From: Paenibacillaceae bacterium
GTDB lineage: Bacteria > Bacillota > Clostridia > Lachnospirales > Lachnospiraceae
Reading direction: 5' to 3'
Assembly (NCBI GenBank): GCA_015057715.1
Contig: SVDS01000009.1
Location: 1 to 64,000, forward strand
Length of the DNA: 64,000 bases
Each line of letters begins with the position of its first letter. Position 1 is the stretch's first letter. The notes beneath the pieces were generated by a model. That model was given only the letters and a program-made list of their open reading frames with translations. It ran no database searches and had not been told where the DNA came from. The position numbers and the translations under genes were made by a program. Shown in pieces: positions 1 through 9,504 of the stretch.

Positions 1-80
1 ATCCCCCAAGAGTATATTTTAATTTTGTACGGTACTGACCGAAAACTCTACCGCAAATCTACTAAATCAGGTGAACCGAC

Positions 81-1442
81 ATGAATTCAAACTTTTTAAA
101 GCAAAGCACCGAGCAGCGGCGGGATCTCATTCTCAACGGATCCGTCTTTGGAACCATTTTATTTCTTTCTATTCCCACCCTGATGATGGGTCTTATCCAA
201 TCCGCCATACCAGTCATTGATGGCTTGTTTCTTAACAATCTGGTAGGAACCAATGCGGCAAGTGCCGTCACCTACTGCACCCCTATTGTAAACATGGTCT
301 CTGCCCTGGCGCAGGGAGTGAGCGTGGCCGGAATGGCCATTATCGGCCAATCCAATGGAAATGGTGACTTTAAAAACAGCCGGAAGATCTCCACTCAGAT
401 CATCGTATTTACTTTTTTACTGGGCTTTTTCCTTGCACCAATTTTAGTTGCCCTTGCATTTCCCATATCCGCCCATGTAAATAAAGAAATTTCCCGCAAT
501 GTCTTTCTTTATCTTGCATTGAACGCCTGTGTGACACCGTTTTCCTTTATGGAATCAATTTATAACTCCATAAAAAATGCCAATGGCAAGCCGGAGGATA
601 CATTTGTCCGGATGGTAATCATGCTGATATTAAAAATAATTTTCAACGCCCTCTTTATTGCAGTTTTCCGCTGGGGTCTTGTAGGATCAGTTATGGCTTC
701 CCTGGCATCCAACTTTTTAATTACGGGATGGATGTATTTTGAATTATTCATCAAAAAAACTGGAGAACGCTTTATCCTGACCGGCTTCCGGTTTGACTGG
801 TCCATTATTCATACTTTACTGCGCATCGGCTTTCCTGCCATGCTTTCCAGTCTGATGCTCAACCTGGGCTTCTTTCTGATCAACAATGAAGTAGAAAAGT
901 ACGGGTCTGTTGTTTTAAATGGGCAGGGAATTGCCAATAACATCACCTCCATATGTTTCATACTGCCTTCCTCTTTCGGTTCCGCAGTCACCACTATGGT
1001 CAGCATGAATATCGGAGCCAGGCAACCGGATAAGGCAAAAAAGGCCTGTCTGGATGGGTGTATCATAAGCGCTGTCATTGCTGCACTTTTAATCGCTCTG
1101 GTCGTCCCATTGTCTTCAAAACTTACGGTGCTGTTTACCAGAGATGCCTCCGTCCTGGCCGTAGCCAACCAGGCACTTCATATATATACCTACTCCGTAA
1201 TCGGCTTTGGTATCTGTATGGTTCAGCAGGGCGCTTTTATCGGCCTGGGGAAAACCCGGATCACGCTCTTTATCAGCCTTCTGCGGGTATGGCTTCTGCG
1301 TTACATATTTATATTGGCAACCGAACATGTTCTGGGCTTTTATTCGGTATTCTGGGGAAACCTGTTTTCCAATTACATGGCTGCACTTATTACCACAATC
1401 CTCATATTAAGGGTGAAATGGGTATCCGACATAAACTACTGA
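81..1442 (+). CDS. MATE family multidrug/cation antiporter
   Basis: This is a 453-residue polytopic membrane protein of the MATE (NorM/MepA/DinF) type, which exports cationic drugs or metabolites using a Na+ or H+ gradient. The length and about 12 hydrophobic segments in two related halves fit the family. The N-terminal half carries the usual GSVFGTILFLSIPTLMMG opening of MepA-like proteins. The ATG has AGGTGA six bases upstream. It stands alone: the next gene runs on the opposite strand and a strong hairpin follows the stop. The substrate cannot be read from sequence. A second, unrelated-looking MATE gene lies at 12348-13694. Confidence 0.9.
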   Translation: MNSNFLKQSTEQRRDLILNGSVFGTILFLSIPTLMMGLIQSAIPVIDGLFLNNLVGTNAASAVTYCTPIVNMVSALAQGVSVAGMAIIGQSNGNGDFKNSRKISTQIIVFTFLLGFFLAPILVALAFPISAHVNKEISRNVFLYLALNACVTPFSFMESIYNSIKNANGKPEDTFVRMVIMLILKIIFNALFIAVFRWGLVGSVMASLASNFLITGWMYFELFIKKTGERFILTGFRFDWSIIHTLLRIGFPAMLSSLMLNLGFFLINNEVEKYGSVVLNGQGIANNITSICFILPSSFGSAVTTMVSMNIGARQPDKAKKACLDGCIISAVIAALLIALVVPLSSKLTVLFTRDASVLAVANQALHIYTYSVIGFGICMVQQGAFIGLGKTRITLFISLLRVWLLRYIFILATEHVLGFYSVFWGNLFSNYMAALITTILILRVKWVSDINY

Positions 1443-1460
1443 CAATTAGATAAATTAGCA

Positions 1461-1503
1461 AAAGGCGCTTTGCAGCATTTAAAAATACCGCAAAGCGCCT
1501 TTT
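1461..1503. terminator. Bidirectional intrinsic terminator
   Basis: A 13-bp stem (AAAGGCGCTTTGC at 1461-1473 with its complement GCAAAGCGCCTTT near 1490-1502) is flanked by A and T runs. It lies between convergent genes, the MATE exporter on plus and the last gene of the peptide operon on minus, so it can serve both. Confidence 0.85.
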
Positions 1504-1513
1504 CAATCCCTAA

Positions 1514-1870
1514 TTAATGATTAAACATAAACAATAGCTCATCTATTATGCAACCATATAACAAAATAATAATACTCATAACACTAATGGTTATCCTGTA
1601 AGAAAATATTTTAAATCTCTTTTTCCACTCGAACCAGTCTTTTTCATTTTCCCGGTCTTTTCTTAAAATAGACACTGCTCCCATTATGAGTCCCATACTT
1701 CCGGCTGCAAATAAAATTGCTTTCATGCTTTCTAAAGAAGCGATCAAATTACCTTTTGAAATTACAAAACTGATTACACCTGTTACCACCGCCAAAATAC
1801 CGCTTACCATACTGCTGTACTTCAGGCATTTATAAAAATCCAATCCCACTGTCTTTAAACGTTCCATCAT
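1514..1870 (-). CDS. Small membrane protein at the end of the opp operon (unknown function)
   Basis: I do not recognise this family. The reading frame is open to 1906, but the ATG at 1870 (MMERLKTVG) is preferred: it follows the oppF stop immediately and has AGGTTGA, overlapping that stop, as ribosome binding site. The product has 118 residues with three likely membrane segments (around residues 20-40, 50-70 and 93-113) separated by a charged loop (RKDRENEKDWFEWKKR). Tight coupling to oppF suggests a role accessory to the peptide transporter, but nothing in the sequence proves it. Confidence 0.6.
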   Translation of the reverse strand: MMERLKTVGLDFYKCLKYSSMVSGILAVVTGVISFVISKGNLIASLESMKAILFAAGSMGLIMGAVSILRKDRENEKDWFEWKKRFKIFSYRITISVMSIIILLYGCIIDELLFMFNH

Positions 1871-1877
1871 ATTCAAC

Positions 1878-2843
1878 CTATTTATTATATAAGTGACAGG
1901 CGACAAAATGTCCCGGTTCTACTTCTGTTAATTTCGGTGCATCACATTTACACTGTTCAGTCGCTTTCCGGCATCTGCCCTGGAATTTACAGCCTGGCGG
2001 TGTGTTAATCGGACTTGGCACATCACCTTCTAACATAATTCTCTGTCTGGAGTCTTCAATTTTAGGATCAGCAATGGGTATCGCCGACATCAATGCTTCC
2101 GTATAAGGATGGAAGGGGTGATGATAAAGAACTTCCGAATCTGCAAGTTCCACAATTGAGCCCAGATACATCACGGCGATACGGTCTGAAATATGCTTTA
2201 CCATTGCCAGATCATGGGCAATGAACAGATAAGTCAGCTTCATTTCCTGTTGAAATTTAATCAGCATATTGGCAATCTGTGCCTGTATGGATACATCTAG
2301 TGCTGAAATAGGCTCGTCACACATAATAAATTTGGGTTCAACAGCAAGAGCTCTTGCGATCCCGATCCTTTGCCTCTGACCACCTGAAAATTCATGGATA
2401 AACCGGTTGGCATGCTCTTTATTCAGACCCACTAATTCCAGCAGATGAGCGATCTTTTCCTCTTTTTCCTGCTTTGTTTTAGCCAGCTCATGGATTTCAA
2501 TTCCTTCCCCAATGATTTCCGCAACGGTCATTCTGGGATCCAGAGACGCATAAGGATCCTGAAAAATAATCTGGACGTCTTTGTTAAAGGCCTTTTTGTC
2601 TTTTCCTTTTAATTTATGTACATTTTGTCCCTTATAGTATACTTCTCCATCCGTTGCGCGGTACATTCCTACCACCGTACGGCCGCAGGTTGTCTTTCCA
2701 CAGCCGGATTCACCCACCAGGCCTAAGGTTTCACCCTCTTTTATGGTAAAAGAAACATCATCTACTGCCTTTAAAAGTTCATTCTTTCCCACATTAAAAT
2801 ATTTCTTTAAATGTTTTACTTCTAAAATATCATGACTACTCAT
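1878..2843 (-). CDS. oppF: Oligopeptide ABC transporter ATP-binding protein OppF
   Basis: This is one of the two cytoplasmic ATPases that drive oligopeptide import. Walker A is GESGCGKT (about residues 44-51), the signature is FSGGQRQR and Walker B ends in [10 protein letters not shown]. The C-terminal oligopeptide/dipeptide-transporter extension holds [16 protein letters not shown], the Cys-rich segment that binds a Fe-S cluster in some members. The frame is open to 2873, but the ATG at 2843 (MSSHDILEV) is chosen because GAAGGTGA lies just upstream and the alternative would overlap oppD. It is the fifth and last opp gene of the operon. Confidence 0.93.
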   Translation of the reverse strand: MSSHDILEVKHLKKYFNVGKNELLKAVDDVSFTIKEGETLGLVGESGCGKTTCGRTVVGMYRATDGEVYYKGQNVHKLKGKDKKAFNKDVQIIFQDPYASLDPRMTVAEIIGEGIEIHELAKTKQEKEEKIAHLLELVGLNKEHANRFIHEFSGGQRQRIGIARALAVEPKFIMCDEPISALDVSIQAQIANMLIKFQQEMKLTYLFIAHDLAMVKHISDRIAVMYLGSIVELADSEVLYHHPFHPYTEALMSAIPIADPKIEDSRQRIMLEGDVPSPINTPPGCKFQGRCRKATEQCKCDAPKLTEVEPGHFVACHLYNK

Positions 2844-2844
2844 T

Positions 2845-3915
2845 TTATTCACCTTCAACTGCTGCAACATCATTTTCGTTATCAGTTATGATCTTTCTGT
2901 CATCGTAGAACATTTTTTTAACAGACTCTGGTACTTCCTGATCATGCAGCCAGCAACGTGTATGATGGCCAGCCTCCAAATCAGATGTCCCAGGCATCTC
3001 TTCCAGGCAGACATTCATACAGTAATTGCAGCGCTTTGCAAATGCACAGCCTTTTGGCGGAGAAATAAGATCTGGCGGGGTTCCTTTAATTGTCTGTAAC
3101 AGCTGTTTATTTGCCCACTCTAATTTTGGCACACTGCCAAGAAGGGCTAAGGTGTATGGGTGCTGGGGATTGTAGAAAATCTCATCTCTTGACCCGCTTT
3201 CAATCACCTGTCCCGCATACATAACGGCAACTTTATTGGCAGAACCTGCCACAACTCCAAAATCATGAGTAATTAAAATAACCGCCGTATTTCGTTTTTC
3301 TTTCAGACTTTTAATCAGCTCCATAATCTGTGCCTGAATTGTCACATCAAGGGCGGTGGTCGGCTCATCTGCAATCAGAATCTTAGGATTACAGGCAATC
3401 GCAATGGCAATCATAGCCCTTTGCCGCATGCCGCCTGAAAATTCAAATGGATACTGGTCAATTCTCTTTTCAGGATTGGGAATGCCCACTGCCTCTAATA
3501 ACTGAATGGCTTCCTGTCTTGCTTCTTTTTTATTTATCTTTTTATGCTGTACTATATTTTCAATAATCTGTTTTCCGATTTTCATGGTTGGATTTAATGA
3601 AACTAAGGCATCCTGAAAAATCATGGAGCATTCACCACCCCGAAAGGCTCTTTGCTCCTTCTTATTCAACTCTAAAACATTCTTTCCTTCATAGAGAATT
3701 TTACTTCCCTTTTTAATTTCTCCCTGAGGACCTCTGACAAGAGACATAATCGCTCTGGATGTAACACTTTTACCACAGCCTGATTCTCCGATGATGGCTA
3801 ATACTTCTCCTGCTTTTACATCAAAGGAAACTCCTCTTACCGCCTGTACTTCTCCAGCATAGGTGTGAAAAGAAACTTTTAAATCTTCAACTTTTAATAA
3901 GGGTTCCTGACTCAT
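2845..3915 (-). CDS. oppD: Oligopeptide ABC transporter ATP-binding protein OppD
   Basis: This is the partner ATPase of OppF, 356 residues. It has Walker A GESGCGKS (about residues 43-50), signature FSGGMRQR, Walker B ADEPTTALD, the H-loop in ITHDFGVV, and the C-terminal Cys cluster CAFAKRCNYCMNVC typical of OppD. AGGAGG precedes the ATG at good distance. The gene overlaps the oppF ribosome binding site, so the two are translationally linked and probably work as a heterodimer. Confidence 0.94.
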   Translation of the reverse strand: MSQEPLLKVEDLKVSFHTYAGEVQAVRGVSFDVKAGEVLAIIGESGCGKSVTSRAIMSLVRGPQGEIKKGSKILYEGKNVLELNKKEQRAFRGGECSMIFQDALVSLNPTMKIGKQIIENIVQHKKINKKEARQEAIQLLEAVGIPNPEKRIDQYPFEFSGGMRQRAMIAIAIACNPKILIADEPTTALDVTIQAQIMELIKSLKEKRNTAVILITHDFGVVAGSANKVAVMYAGQVIESGSRDEIFYNPQHPYTLALLGSVPKLEWANKQLLQTIKGTPPDLISPPKGCAFAKRCNYCMNVCLEEMPGTSDLEAGHHTRCWLHDQEVPESVKKMFYDDRKIITDNENDVAAVEGE

Positions 3916-3927
3916 CCTGATTTCCTC

Positions 3928-4845
3928 CTAGTCTCTAAGCTGTGGGTCAAGTGCATCCCTTAAACCGTCGCCTAAAATATTAAATGACAATACAAGTAAA
4001 CATAAAAGTATACTAGGATATAATAAATGGGCAGGATAAAAAGCCATGGCTTCCTGACCTGCAGAAAGCAGTGTTCCCAAACTAAATGCAGGGGGCTGAA
4101 GGCCGATTCCCAGGAACGAAAGCACAGTTTCATCAAAAATAATATAAGGAATGGAGGTCGCCAGATCCAGAATTAACAAACTCAGTGTATTGGGAATTAA
4201 ATGTTTGATAATTACTCTTCCTGACGATGCTCCCAAAGCTGCCGATGCCATGATGTATTCGCTTTCCCGAAGCTTTAAAATCTGACCTCTTACCATACGG
4301 GCTGTACTTGTCCAGTTTGTGATACACAATGCAAATAACAGAGGCAAATAACCATTTCCCAATACAACTAAAATTATTAAAGTAACGATAAGATACGGGA
4401 TACTGTTTAATACCTCTACAATACGCATCATAATATCATCTACAAAACCGCCCAGGTATGCCATAACAGCTCCATAAATACAACCGATCAGCACTTTAAG
4501 GCTCGCTGCAACCACAGCAACAATAATGGAAAATCTTAAGCCTTTCCACAAACGGGAAAAAAGATCTCTTCCTAAATAATCAGTTCCCAGCCAATAGGTA
4601 CTGTCAGGCGGTAAATTTTTAATTTCCGGCATTAATGTTGTATAATTCTGACCGCTTATGCCAGGTCCGATTACAGACATAACAAAAAGAATGAGGAGTA
4701 CGCCCATGGATAACATGGCTAATTTATTCTTCTTTAATCTTCGCCACGCATCCTGCCAGTAACTGATATTTGGTCTTACAACCTCGTCAGCATCTAACTT
4801 CGACTGGTCGGCGAGTTCAAATCTTTTATCTATTATTGAATTCAT
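3928..4845 (-). CDS. oppC: Oligopeptide ABC transporter permease OppC
   Basis: This is a 305-residue inner membrane permease of the OppC/DppC type. It begins with a cytoplasmic segment followed by one early transmembrane helix (about residues 42-62), as is normal for OppC, then five helices. The EAA loop is visible as EYIMASAALGASSGRVIIKH. The ATG has AAAGGAGA upstream. It is paired with OppB, encoded 17 bp upstream. Confidence 0.94.
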   Translation of the reverse strand: MNSIIDKRFELADQSKLDADEVVRPNISYWQDAWRRLKKNKLAMLSMGVLLILFVMSVIGPGISGQNYTTLMPEIKNLPPDSTYWLGTDYLGRDLFSRLWKGLRFSIIVAVVAASLKVLIGCIYGAVMAYLGGFVDDIMMRIVEVLNSIPYLIVTLIILVVLGNGYLPLLFALCITNWTSTARMVRGQILKLRESEYIMASAALGASSGRVIIKHLIPNTLSLLILDLATSIPYIIFDETVLSFLGIGLQPPAFSLGTLLSAGQEAMAFYPAHLLYPSILLCLLVLSFNILGDGLRDALDPQLRD

Positions 4846-4862
4846 TTTATTTCTCCTTTCCG

Positions 4863-5822
4863 TTATTTCGAAACACCGATTTTAATACGGGGATCCACAA
4901 TAACATATAAAATATCTGTTATCAGCATTGTTATAACCGTAATAATGGCATAAAATGTTGTTCCTGCCAGGACAATGGGAATATCTCTTCCCTGAACAGC
5001 TTCTATATAGTATCGTCCCATACCCGGAATGGAGAAAACGCGTTCAATAAACAGAGAACCAGTTAAAATACCTGCTACCGTAGTCGGCAGTACGGTGATA
5101 ATTGGGATAAATGAATTACGTATCACATGATTTTTTACAATCTGCAGTTCAGAGAGACCTTTTGATCTGGCTGTAAGGGTATATTCCTGATTGATGCTTT
5201 CCAGCATACTGGTTTTGGTAAGTCTTGAATAATAGGCGATGAAACTGCAGGAACCGGCAATAGTTGGAAGGATTGTATATTTCCAGCCTCCAAGCCATAA
5301 TTCTTTTCCTTTCGGCCAGCCAATAATAGGCAATTTCAGAAATGCTCCATTTGCACAATATTTTTGAAGCAAAAGAGAGATAACCAGCGAAGGCATGGAT
5401 ACTAAAATCATGGCTCCCACTAAGATCAGCTTGTCCCAGAAAGTTCCCCTCTTCATAGCTGCGATTATTCCCAATAAAATGCCTAACGTCACACCTAATA
5501 AAATCTGCTGAACACTGAGCCTGATTGTTACCGGAAGTTTAAGCTTTAAATTCTTGGCAAAAGTTTCGCCTGGTCTGATAATGGATTCTCCGAAATCGCC
5601 ATTGATCAGCAGCCCTTTCATGGTAATTACATAACGCTCTGCAACTGGTTTATCATATCCATATTTTTCTATAATCTTAGTCTGCACCGTTTGTGGTAAT
5701 TTGGCTATTTTTGAAGTCAGAGCATTACCAGGGATTGCAGACAGTAAGAAGAAAGTAGCTGTCACAATCAAATACAGGGTAATCAGCATTTCCAACACTC
5801 TTCGGATGATGTATTTTACCAT
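4863..5822 (-). CDS. oppB: Oligopeptide ABC transporter permease OppB
   Basis: This is the other membrane subunit of the peptide importer, about 319 residues. The N-terminal start of the family is present (VKYIIRRVLEMLITLYLI), then six transmembrane helices and the EAA motif EYTLTARSKGLSELQIVKNH. Two in-frame ATGs lie close together. The second (5822) is favoured because the AGGAGA sequence is adjacent to the first ATG (5828) but seven bases from the second. It lies directly downstream of oppA. Confidence 0.93.
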   Translation of the reverse strand: MVKYIIRRVLEMLITLYLIVTATFFLLSAIPGNALTSKIAKLPQTVQTKIIEKYGYDKPVAERYVITMKGLLINGDFGESIIRPGETFAKNLKLKLPVTIRLSVQQILLGVTLGILLGIIAAMKRGTFWDKLILVGAMILVSMPSLVISLLLQKYCANGAFLKLPIIGWPKGKELWLGGWKYTILPTIAGSCSFIAYYSRLTKTSMLESINQEYTLTARSKGLSELQIVKNHVIRNSFIPIITVLPTTVAGILTGSLFIERVFSIPGMGRYYIEAVQGRDIPIVLAGTTFYAIITVITMLITDILYVIVDPRIKIGVSK

Positions 5823-5904
5823 TTTCATTCTCCTAATCTATAAAGTATACCACACAGCACACCCCGTACGGTGATGCGCCATGTGGTATGACCTTTAAAT
5901 CTAT

Positions 5905-7647
5905 TTATTCTTCCACAATATAAGCATATTTGAATTCATACTTTCCACCAAAAACAGGGTATTGGAAACCATGAAGGCGATTGCTGATATAACTGTGTTT
6001 GTCGCGATAAAGAAGAGGTTTAATTGCTGCATCATCCTTGATCAGAATGCTTTCTGCATCTCCATATAGTTTGATACGTTTATCATTGTCCTGCTCTTTT
6101 GATAACTGATCCAGAACCTGATCATATTTTTCACTTGAGTATTTACCGTAGTTACTGCTTCCGCCAGTTCTGAAGATATCAATAAATGTCATGGGATCAT
6201 TGTAATCTGCTCCCCATACCTGCATACATAAGTCAAACTCACCAGCAACCTGTGCGGCATGTGCAAGTCCAAAGTCACCCACAATATCTAAATTTACTTT
6301 CACACCTAAATTATCCTGAATCCGCTGAACTACATATTGTTCAATATCTTTTTCAATGGTTGTTTCGCCATAACCTAAGAATTGAAGCGTGATTGTACTT
6401 AAATCATCGGTGTCTTTTCCAAGTTCCTTTAATCCTTCATGGAATAACGCCTTTAATTTCTCAGGATTATTAGCATATTCGCTATATTCCTCTTTAATTG
6501 GTTCTGCTACTTCCGAACGATATTCTTTGTCTCCGACTTTAATATTAGGTGTTACAAGCCCATAAGCAGCTGTATATCTGCTGTTGTAGACAGAATCAAT
6601 AAATGTCTGGCTGTCAAATGTATAAGCAACCGCTTTTCTTATCTTTGTATTCTGCATTAAACCGCTTGGACATGACTCCTGTGTATTAAATGCAAAATAC
6701 TGGGAAGCAACATCTCCGTCTGTGTATAGCTGGCATTTACCTTCACTTGCTGCCTGATCCCATTTTTTCAAATAGTCACCGGAAGCTGCTACATAATCCA
6801 ACTGACCTGCTTCAAATAACTGGAACTGGGTAGCTGTTTCATCAACCTGCTGCAGATCAATCTGATCTAAGTAAACATGTTCTGCATCCCAATACTCCGG
6901 ATTTTTTACCAGAACAGTGCTCTGATTGGCTGTATATTCCTGTACCATATAAGGTCCGCAGGATAAGGTCTGCATTGCATCGGTACCATATGTATCACCA
7001 TATTTTTCAATATTATCTACGCGAACCGGATAAAACACGGTATAAGATAATTTGTCAACAAAATAAGGTTCTGGTGTCTCAAGCGTAAATTTCAAAGTGT
7101 AATCATCTACAGCCTCTACACCGACCTGGTCAAAGCCACATTCTTTGTTGTAGTATTTCTCTGCATTTTTAATTGGAAATGCAAAGAATGAATAGGCACA
7201 TGCCAAATCAGCATTCAGCACTCTTTCTACCGCATCTTTATACTGGCTGGCAACTACTTCTACCCCGTCTGACCATTTGTTTTTTCTTAAATGAAATGTA
7301 TAGGTAAGACCATCATCTGAAACCTCATATTTTTCACAGCCTGCATTTTCAATTACACCCTTATTCTCTCGGAATAACCCTTCACAGGTGGCTAAGAAAA
7401 ATGAACCTGACTCAGAATCTCCTACCTGTGCCGTATCAAAAGTTATTACATTAAATTGCTGACCATGTGCAACCTGTTCGGATGCCAGTGTTTCTCCATT
7501 GGGTCCTTTTTTATCATTTTGTGCTGTTTTTTGAGTTTCTGCAGCGTTCCCGCCCGTGGTTTTACCAGATGAGCCGCCGCAGCCAGCCAGACTGGAGACA
7601 ACCAGACCTGATACAATTAACATACTTAAAATTTTTTTTGATTTCAT
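5905..7647 (-). CDS. oppA: Oligopeptide-binding lipoprotein OppA
   Basis: This 580-residue extracellular solute-binding protein (SBP family 5) captures peptides for OppBCDF. A signal peptide ends in a lipobox (SSLAGC, acylated Cys at residue 23), followed by a Gly/Ser/Thr-rich linker. The body carries family features such as the DGLTYTFHLRKNKWSDG stretch near residue 110, and an ADYNDPMTFIDIF segment near the C-terminus. Length fits OppA. The leader between pepF and oppA contains a small ORF and hairpin (see 7704-7759) that could set the usually higher level of binding protein. Confidence 0.93.
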   Translation of the reverse strand: MKSKKILSMLIVSGLVVSSLAGCGGSSGKTTGGNAAETQKTAQNDKKGPNGETLASEQVAHGQQFNVITFDTAQVGDSESGSFFLATCEGLFRENKGVIENAGCEKYEVSDDGLTYTFHLRKNKWSDGVEVVASQYKDAVERVLNADLACAYSFFAFPIKNAEKYYNKECGFDQVGVEAVDDYTLKFTLETPEPYFVDKLSYTVFYPVRVDNIEKYGDTYGTDAMQTLSCGPYMVQEYTANQSTVLVKNPEYWDAEHVYLDQIDLQQVDETATQFQLFEAGQLDYVAASGDYLKKWDQAASEGKCQLYTDGDVASQYFAFNTQESCPSGLMQNTKIRKAVAYTFDSQTFIDSVYNSRYTAAYGLVTPNIKVGDKEYRSEVAEPIKEEYSEYANNPEKLKALFHEGLKELGKDTDDLSTITLQFLGYGETTIEKDIEQYVVQRIQDNLGVKVNLDIVGDFGLAHAAQVAGEFDLCMQVWGADYNDPMTFIDIFRTGGSSNYGKYSSEKYDQVLDQLSKEQDNDKRIKLYGDAESILIKDDAAIKPLLYRDKHSYISNRLHGFQYPVFGGKYEFKYAYIVEE

Positions 7648-7703
7648 TAATATTCATCCCTTTCGTTTCACTTTTATAATATTTGATGATACGTTTATGT
7701 ACT

Positions 7704-7730
7704 CCCATATTGCCTTTTGGCATCTATGGG
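7704..7730 (-). other. Hairpin upstream of oppA
   Basis: The arms CCCATA and TATGGG, with inner GCC/GGC and a TTTT loop, form a two-part stem. No U-run follows on the minus strand, so it is not a standard terminator. The stop codon of the 11-codon ORF at 7724-7759 lies in the 5' arm. It may be an mRNA processing or stability element, or a pausing site. Confidence 0.4.
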
Positions 7731-7759
7731 ATTGAATCATCTCTATTAATCTTTTTCAT
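7724..7759 (-). CDS. Possible 11-residue leader peptide upstream of oppA
   Basis: A very strong ribosome binding site (AAGGAGGG) lies five bases upstream of an ATG that opens an 11-codon frame (MKKINRDDSIP) ending in TAG inside a hairpin. The short length makes chance possible. The SD strength is the only evidence that it is translated. It sits between pepF and oppA in the same transcript. Confidence 0.3.
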   Translation of the reverse strand: MKKINRDDSIP

Positions 7760-7829
7760 ACCAACCCTCCTTAAAAATTTTTATAGATTAAACGATCAGC
7801 TGACTGCTATTCGCATACTATACAGATAT

Positions 7830-9503
7830 TTAAAGACATAATGCTTCCAGTTTCTCTACAATTCTCTTTACACAGCCATCTTCAAACGGGCTGTCTAACC
7901 CAACCTCTTTCAGCATATTAGTAAAGAAATCACTGGCTGATAGATTACAAAGTTTCAAGTAGCTGTCCCAGGCTTCCTGATAATTTTCATCCATTCTTAT
8001 TTTGTACTGAAATGCACAAATCTGAGCAATACAGTAATCAATATAATAGAACGGATCGTCATAGATGTGAGGCTGCTTCTGCCAGAATCCTCCTTTTTCA
8101 AAGTAAGGATAACCGGTATAATCCAGATGCGGCCGATATTCCTTTTCAAGCTGAATCCACGCTTCATGCCTTTGGGCAGGAGTCATCTGAGGATTTTCGT
8201 AGACAATGTGCTGAAATTCGTCCACCATACAGCCATAGGGAATAAATATGGCAGCATCCTCTAAGTGCATGGAACTATAATCATCCGTCCGGTTACCAAA
8301 GAATTGGTTCATAAAGGGAGCTGTGAAAAATTCCATGGACATGGAGTGAATCTCTGCTGTTTCCATGGTGATATCCGCATGTTCTTTGATGGGATCTTTT
8401 CCTGACAGATACCCCTGGAACGCATGGCCGCATTCATGAGTAATCACGTTGATGTCACCACTGGTTCCGTTGAAATTGGCAAAAATGAAAGGCGCATTAT
8501 AAACAGGAAGGTAAGTCATATATCCCCCTGCCCGTTTTTTCTTTCTGCCCAGCACATCAAACAATTCATTCTCAGACATGAAATCAAAAAATTCCTTTGT
8601 TTCTTTGGAAAGTTCTCCATACATGTCTTGTGCACTGGCCATAATCTCTTCCGGCGTACCGACTGGTTCCGGATTGCCAGTTTCAAAGAAAACACCTTCA
8701 TCGATACAGGATAATTTTTCAATTCCTATTCTGTTTCTTCTTTTTTCATGAAGCTTTTCAGCAAATGGTACGAAATATTCCTTTACCTGTTTTCTGAAAT
8801 TTTCTACCATAGCTTTGTCATAACAATTTCTCCGTACCCGGTCATAACCTAACCCTACGAAATTATCATAGCCTAATTCTTCCGCCTGCTTTGTACGATT
8901 TTTTACCAGCTTGTCGTAAATAGAATCAAGTTTATCTCCGTTTTCTTCGAAAAAGGAACTGTATTTTACATAAGCTTTCCGGCGTACTTCCCTGTCTTTA
9001 TGGGTTAAATACTTTCTTAATAAGGAGAGGTTCAGAGTTTCCCCCTCCCAGTCGATTTCTGCACTGGCAATTAATTTATCGTATTCTGTTGTCAGCGCAT
9101 TCTCTTCCTGCTTAAGGGGAATCAGTTTTTTATCAAATGACCTGATATTCAGCTGAATGTTCTTAAATGCAACGGTTCCTATTTTTTCTTCCAGATAATT
9201 CCGATAGGGAGATTCATACATCTGCCGCGCATATCTTACGTACATATCAATCAGTTCCGGCTCTATTTCATCATAATAATTCCGTTCTTTTTCATAGAAG
9301 TCATCTGTCGTATCAATATCATGTCTGATACTTGCAATTATGACCATGGTATCGATTTCATCTTTGAACTCATAATATCTTTTATGAATCTCAAACTGGG
9401 CTTCTCCACTTTCTGCAGCTGCGAAATCCTTCATAATTTCTTCAAACCGAAGTTTTTTTTCCTCTAAATCTACTCTTTGATATGGCATTTCTTTAAACTT
9501 CAT
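7830..9503 (-). CDS. M3 family oligoendopeptidase (PepF-like)
   Basis: This is a 557-residue cytoplasmic zinc metallopeptidase that cleaves medium-size peptides. The zinc and catalytic motif HECGHAF lies near residue 355, and the third ligand region follows as METAEIHSMSMEFF. The length matches the M3 oligoendopeptidase F group. The ATG is one base beyond the stop of the upstream regulator, with GGAGG overlapping that stop, so translation is coupled. Its place just ahead of oppA-F means imported peptides are hydrolysed by a product of the same operon. Confidence 0.92.
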   Translation of the reverse strand: MKFKEMPYQRVDLEEKKLRFEEIMKDFAAAESGEAQFEIHKRYYEFKDEIDTMVIIASIRHDIDTTDDFYEKERNYYDEIEPELIDMYVRYARQMYESPYRNYLEEKIGTVAFKNIQLNIRSFDKKLIPLKQEENALTTEYDKLIASAEIDWEGETLNLSLLRKYLTHKDREVRRKAYVKYSSFFEENGDKLDSIYDKLVKNRTKQAEELGYDNFVGLGYDRVRRNCYDKAMVENFRKQVKEYFVPFAEKLHEKRRNRIGIEKLSCIDEGVFFETGNPEPVGTPEEIMASAQDMYGELSKETKEFFDFMSENELFDVLGRKKKRAGGYMTYLPVYNAPFIFANFNGTSGDINVITHECGHAFQGYLSGKDPIKEHADITMETAEIHSMSMEFFTAPFMNQFFGNRTDDYSSMHLEDAAIFIPYGCMVDEFQHIVYENPQMTPAQRHEAWIQLEKEYRPHLDYTGYPYFEKGGFWQKQPHIYDDPFYYIDYCIAQICAFQYKIRMDENYQEAWDSYLKLCNLSASDFFTNMLKEVGLDSPFEDGCVKRIVEKLEALCL

Positions 9504-9504
9504 T

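Noticed and set aside
1871-1906. Upstream start of the 130-codon frame after oppF
   Set aside because: It would overlap the oppF coding end; the ATG at 1870 has its own ribosome binding site.
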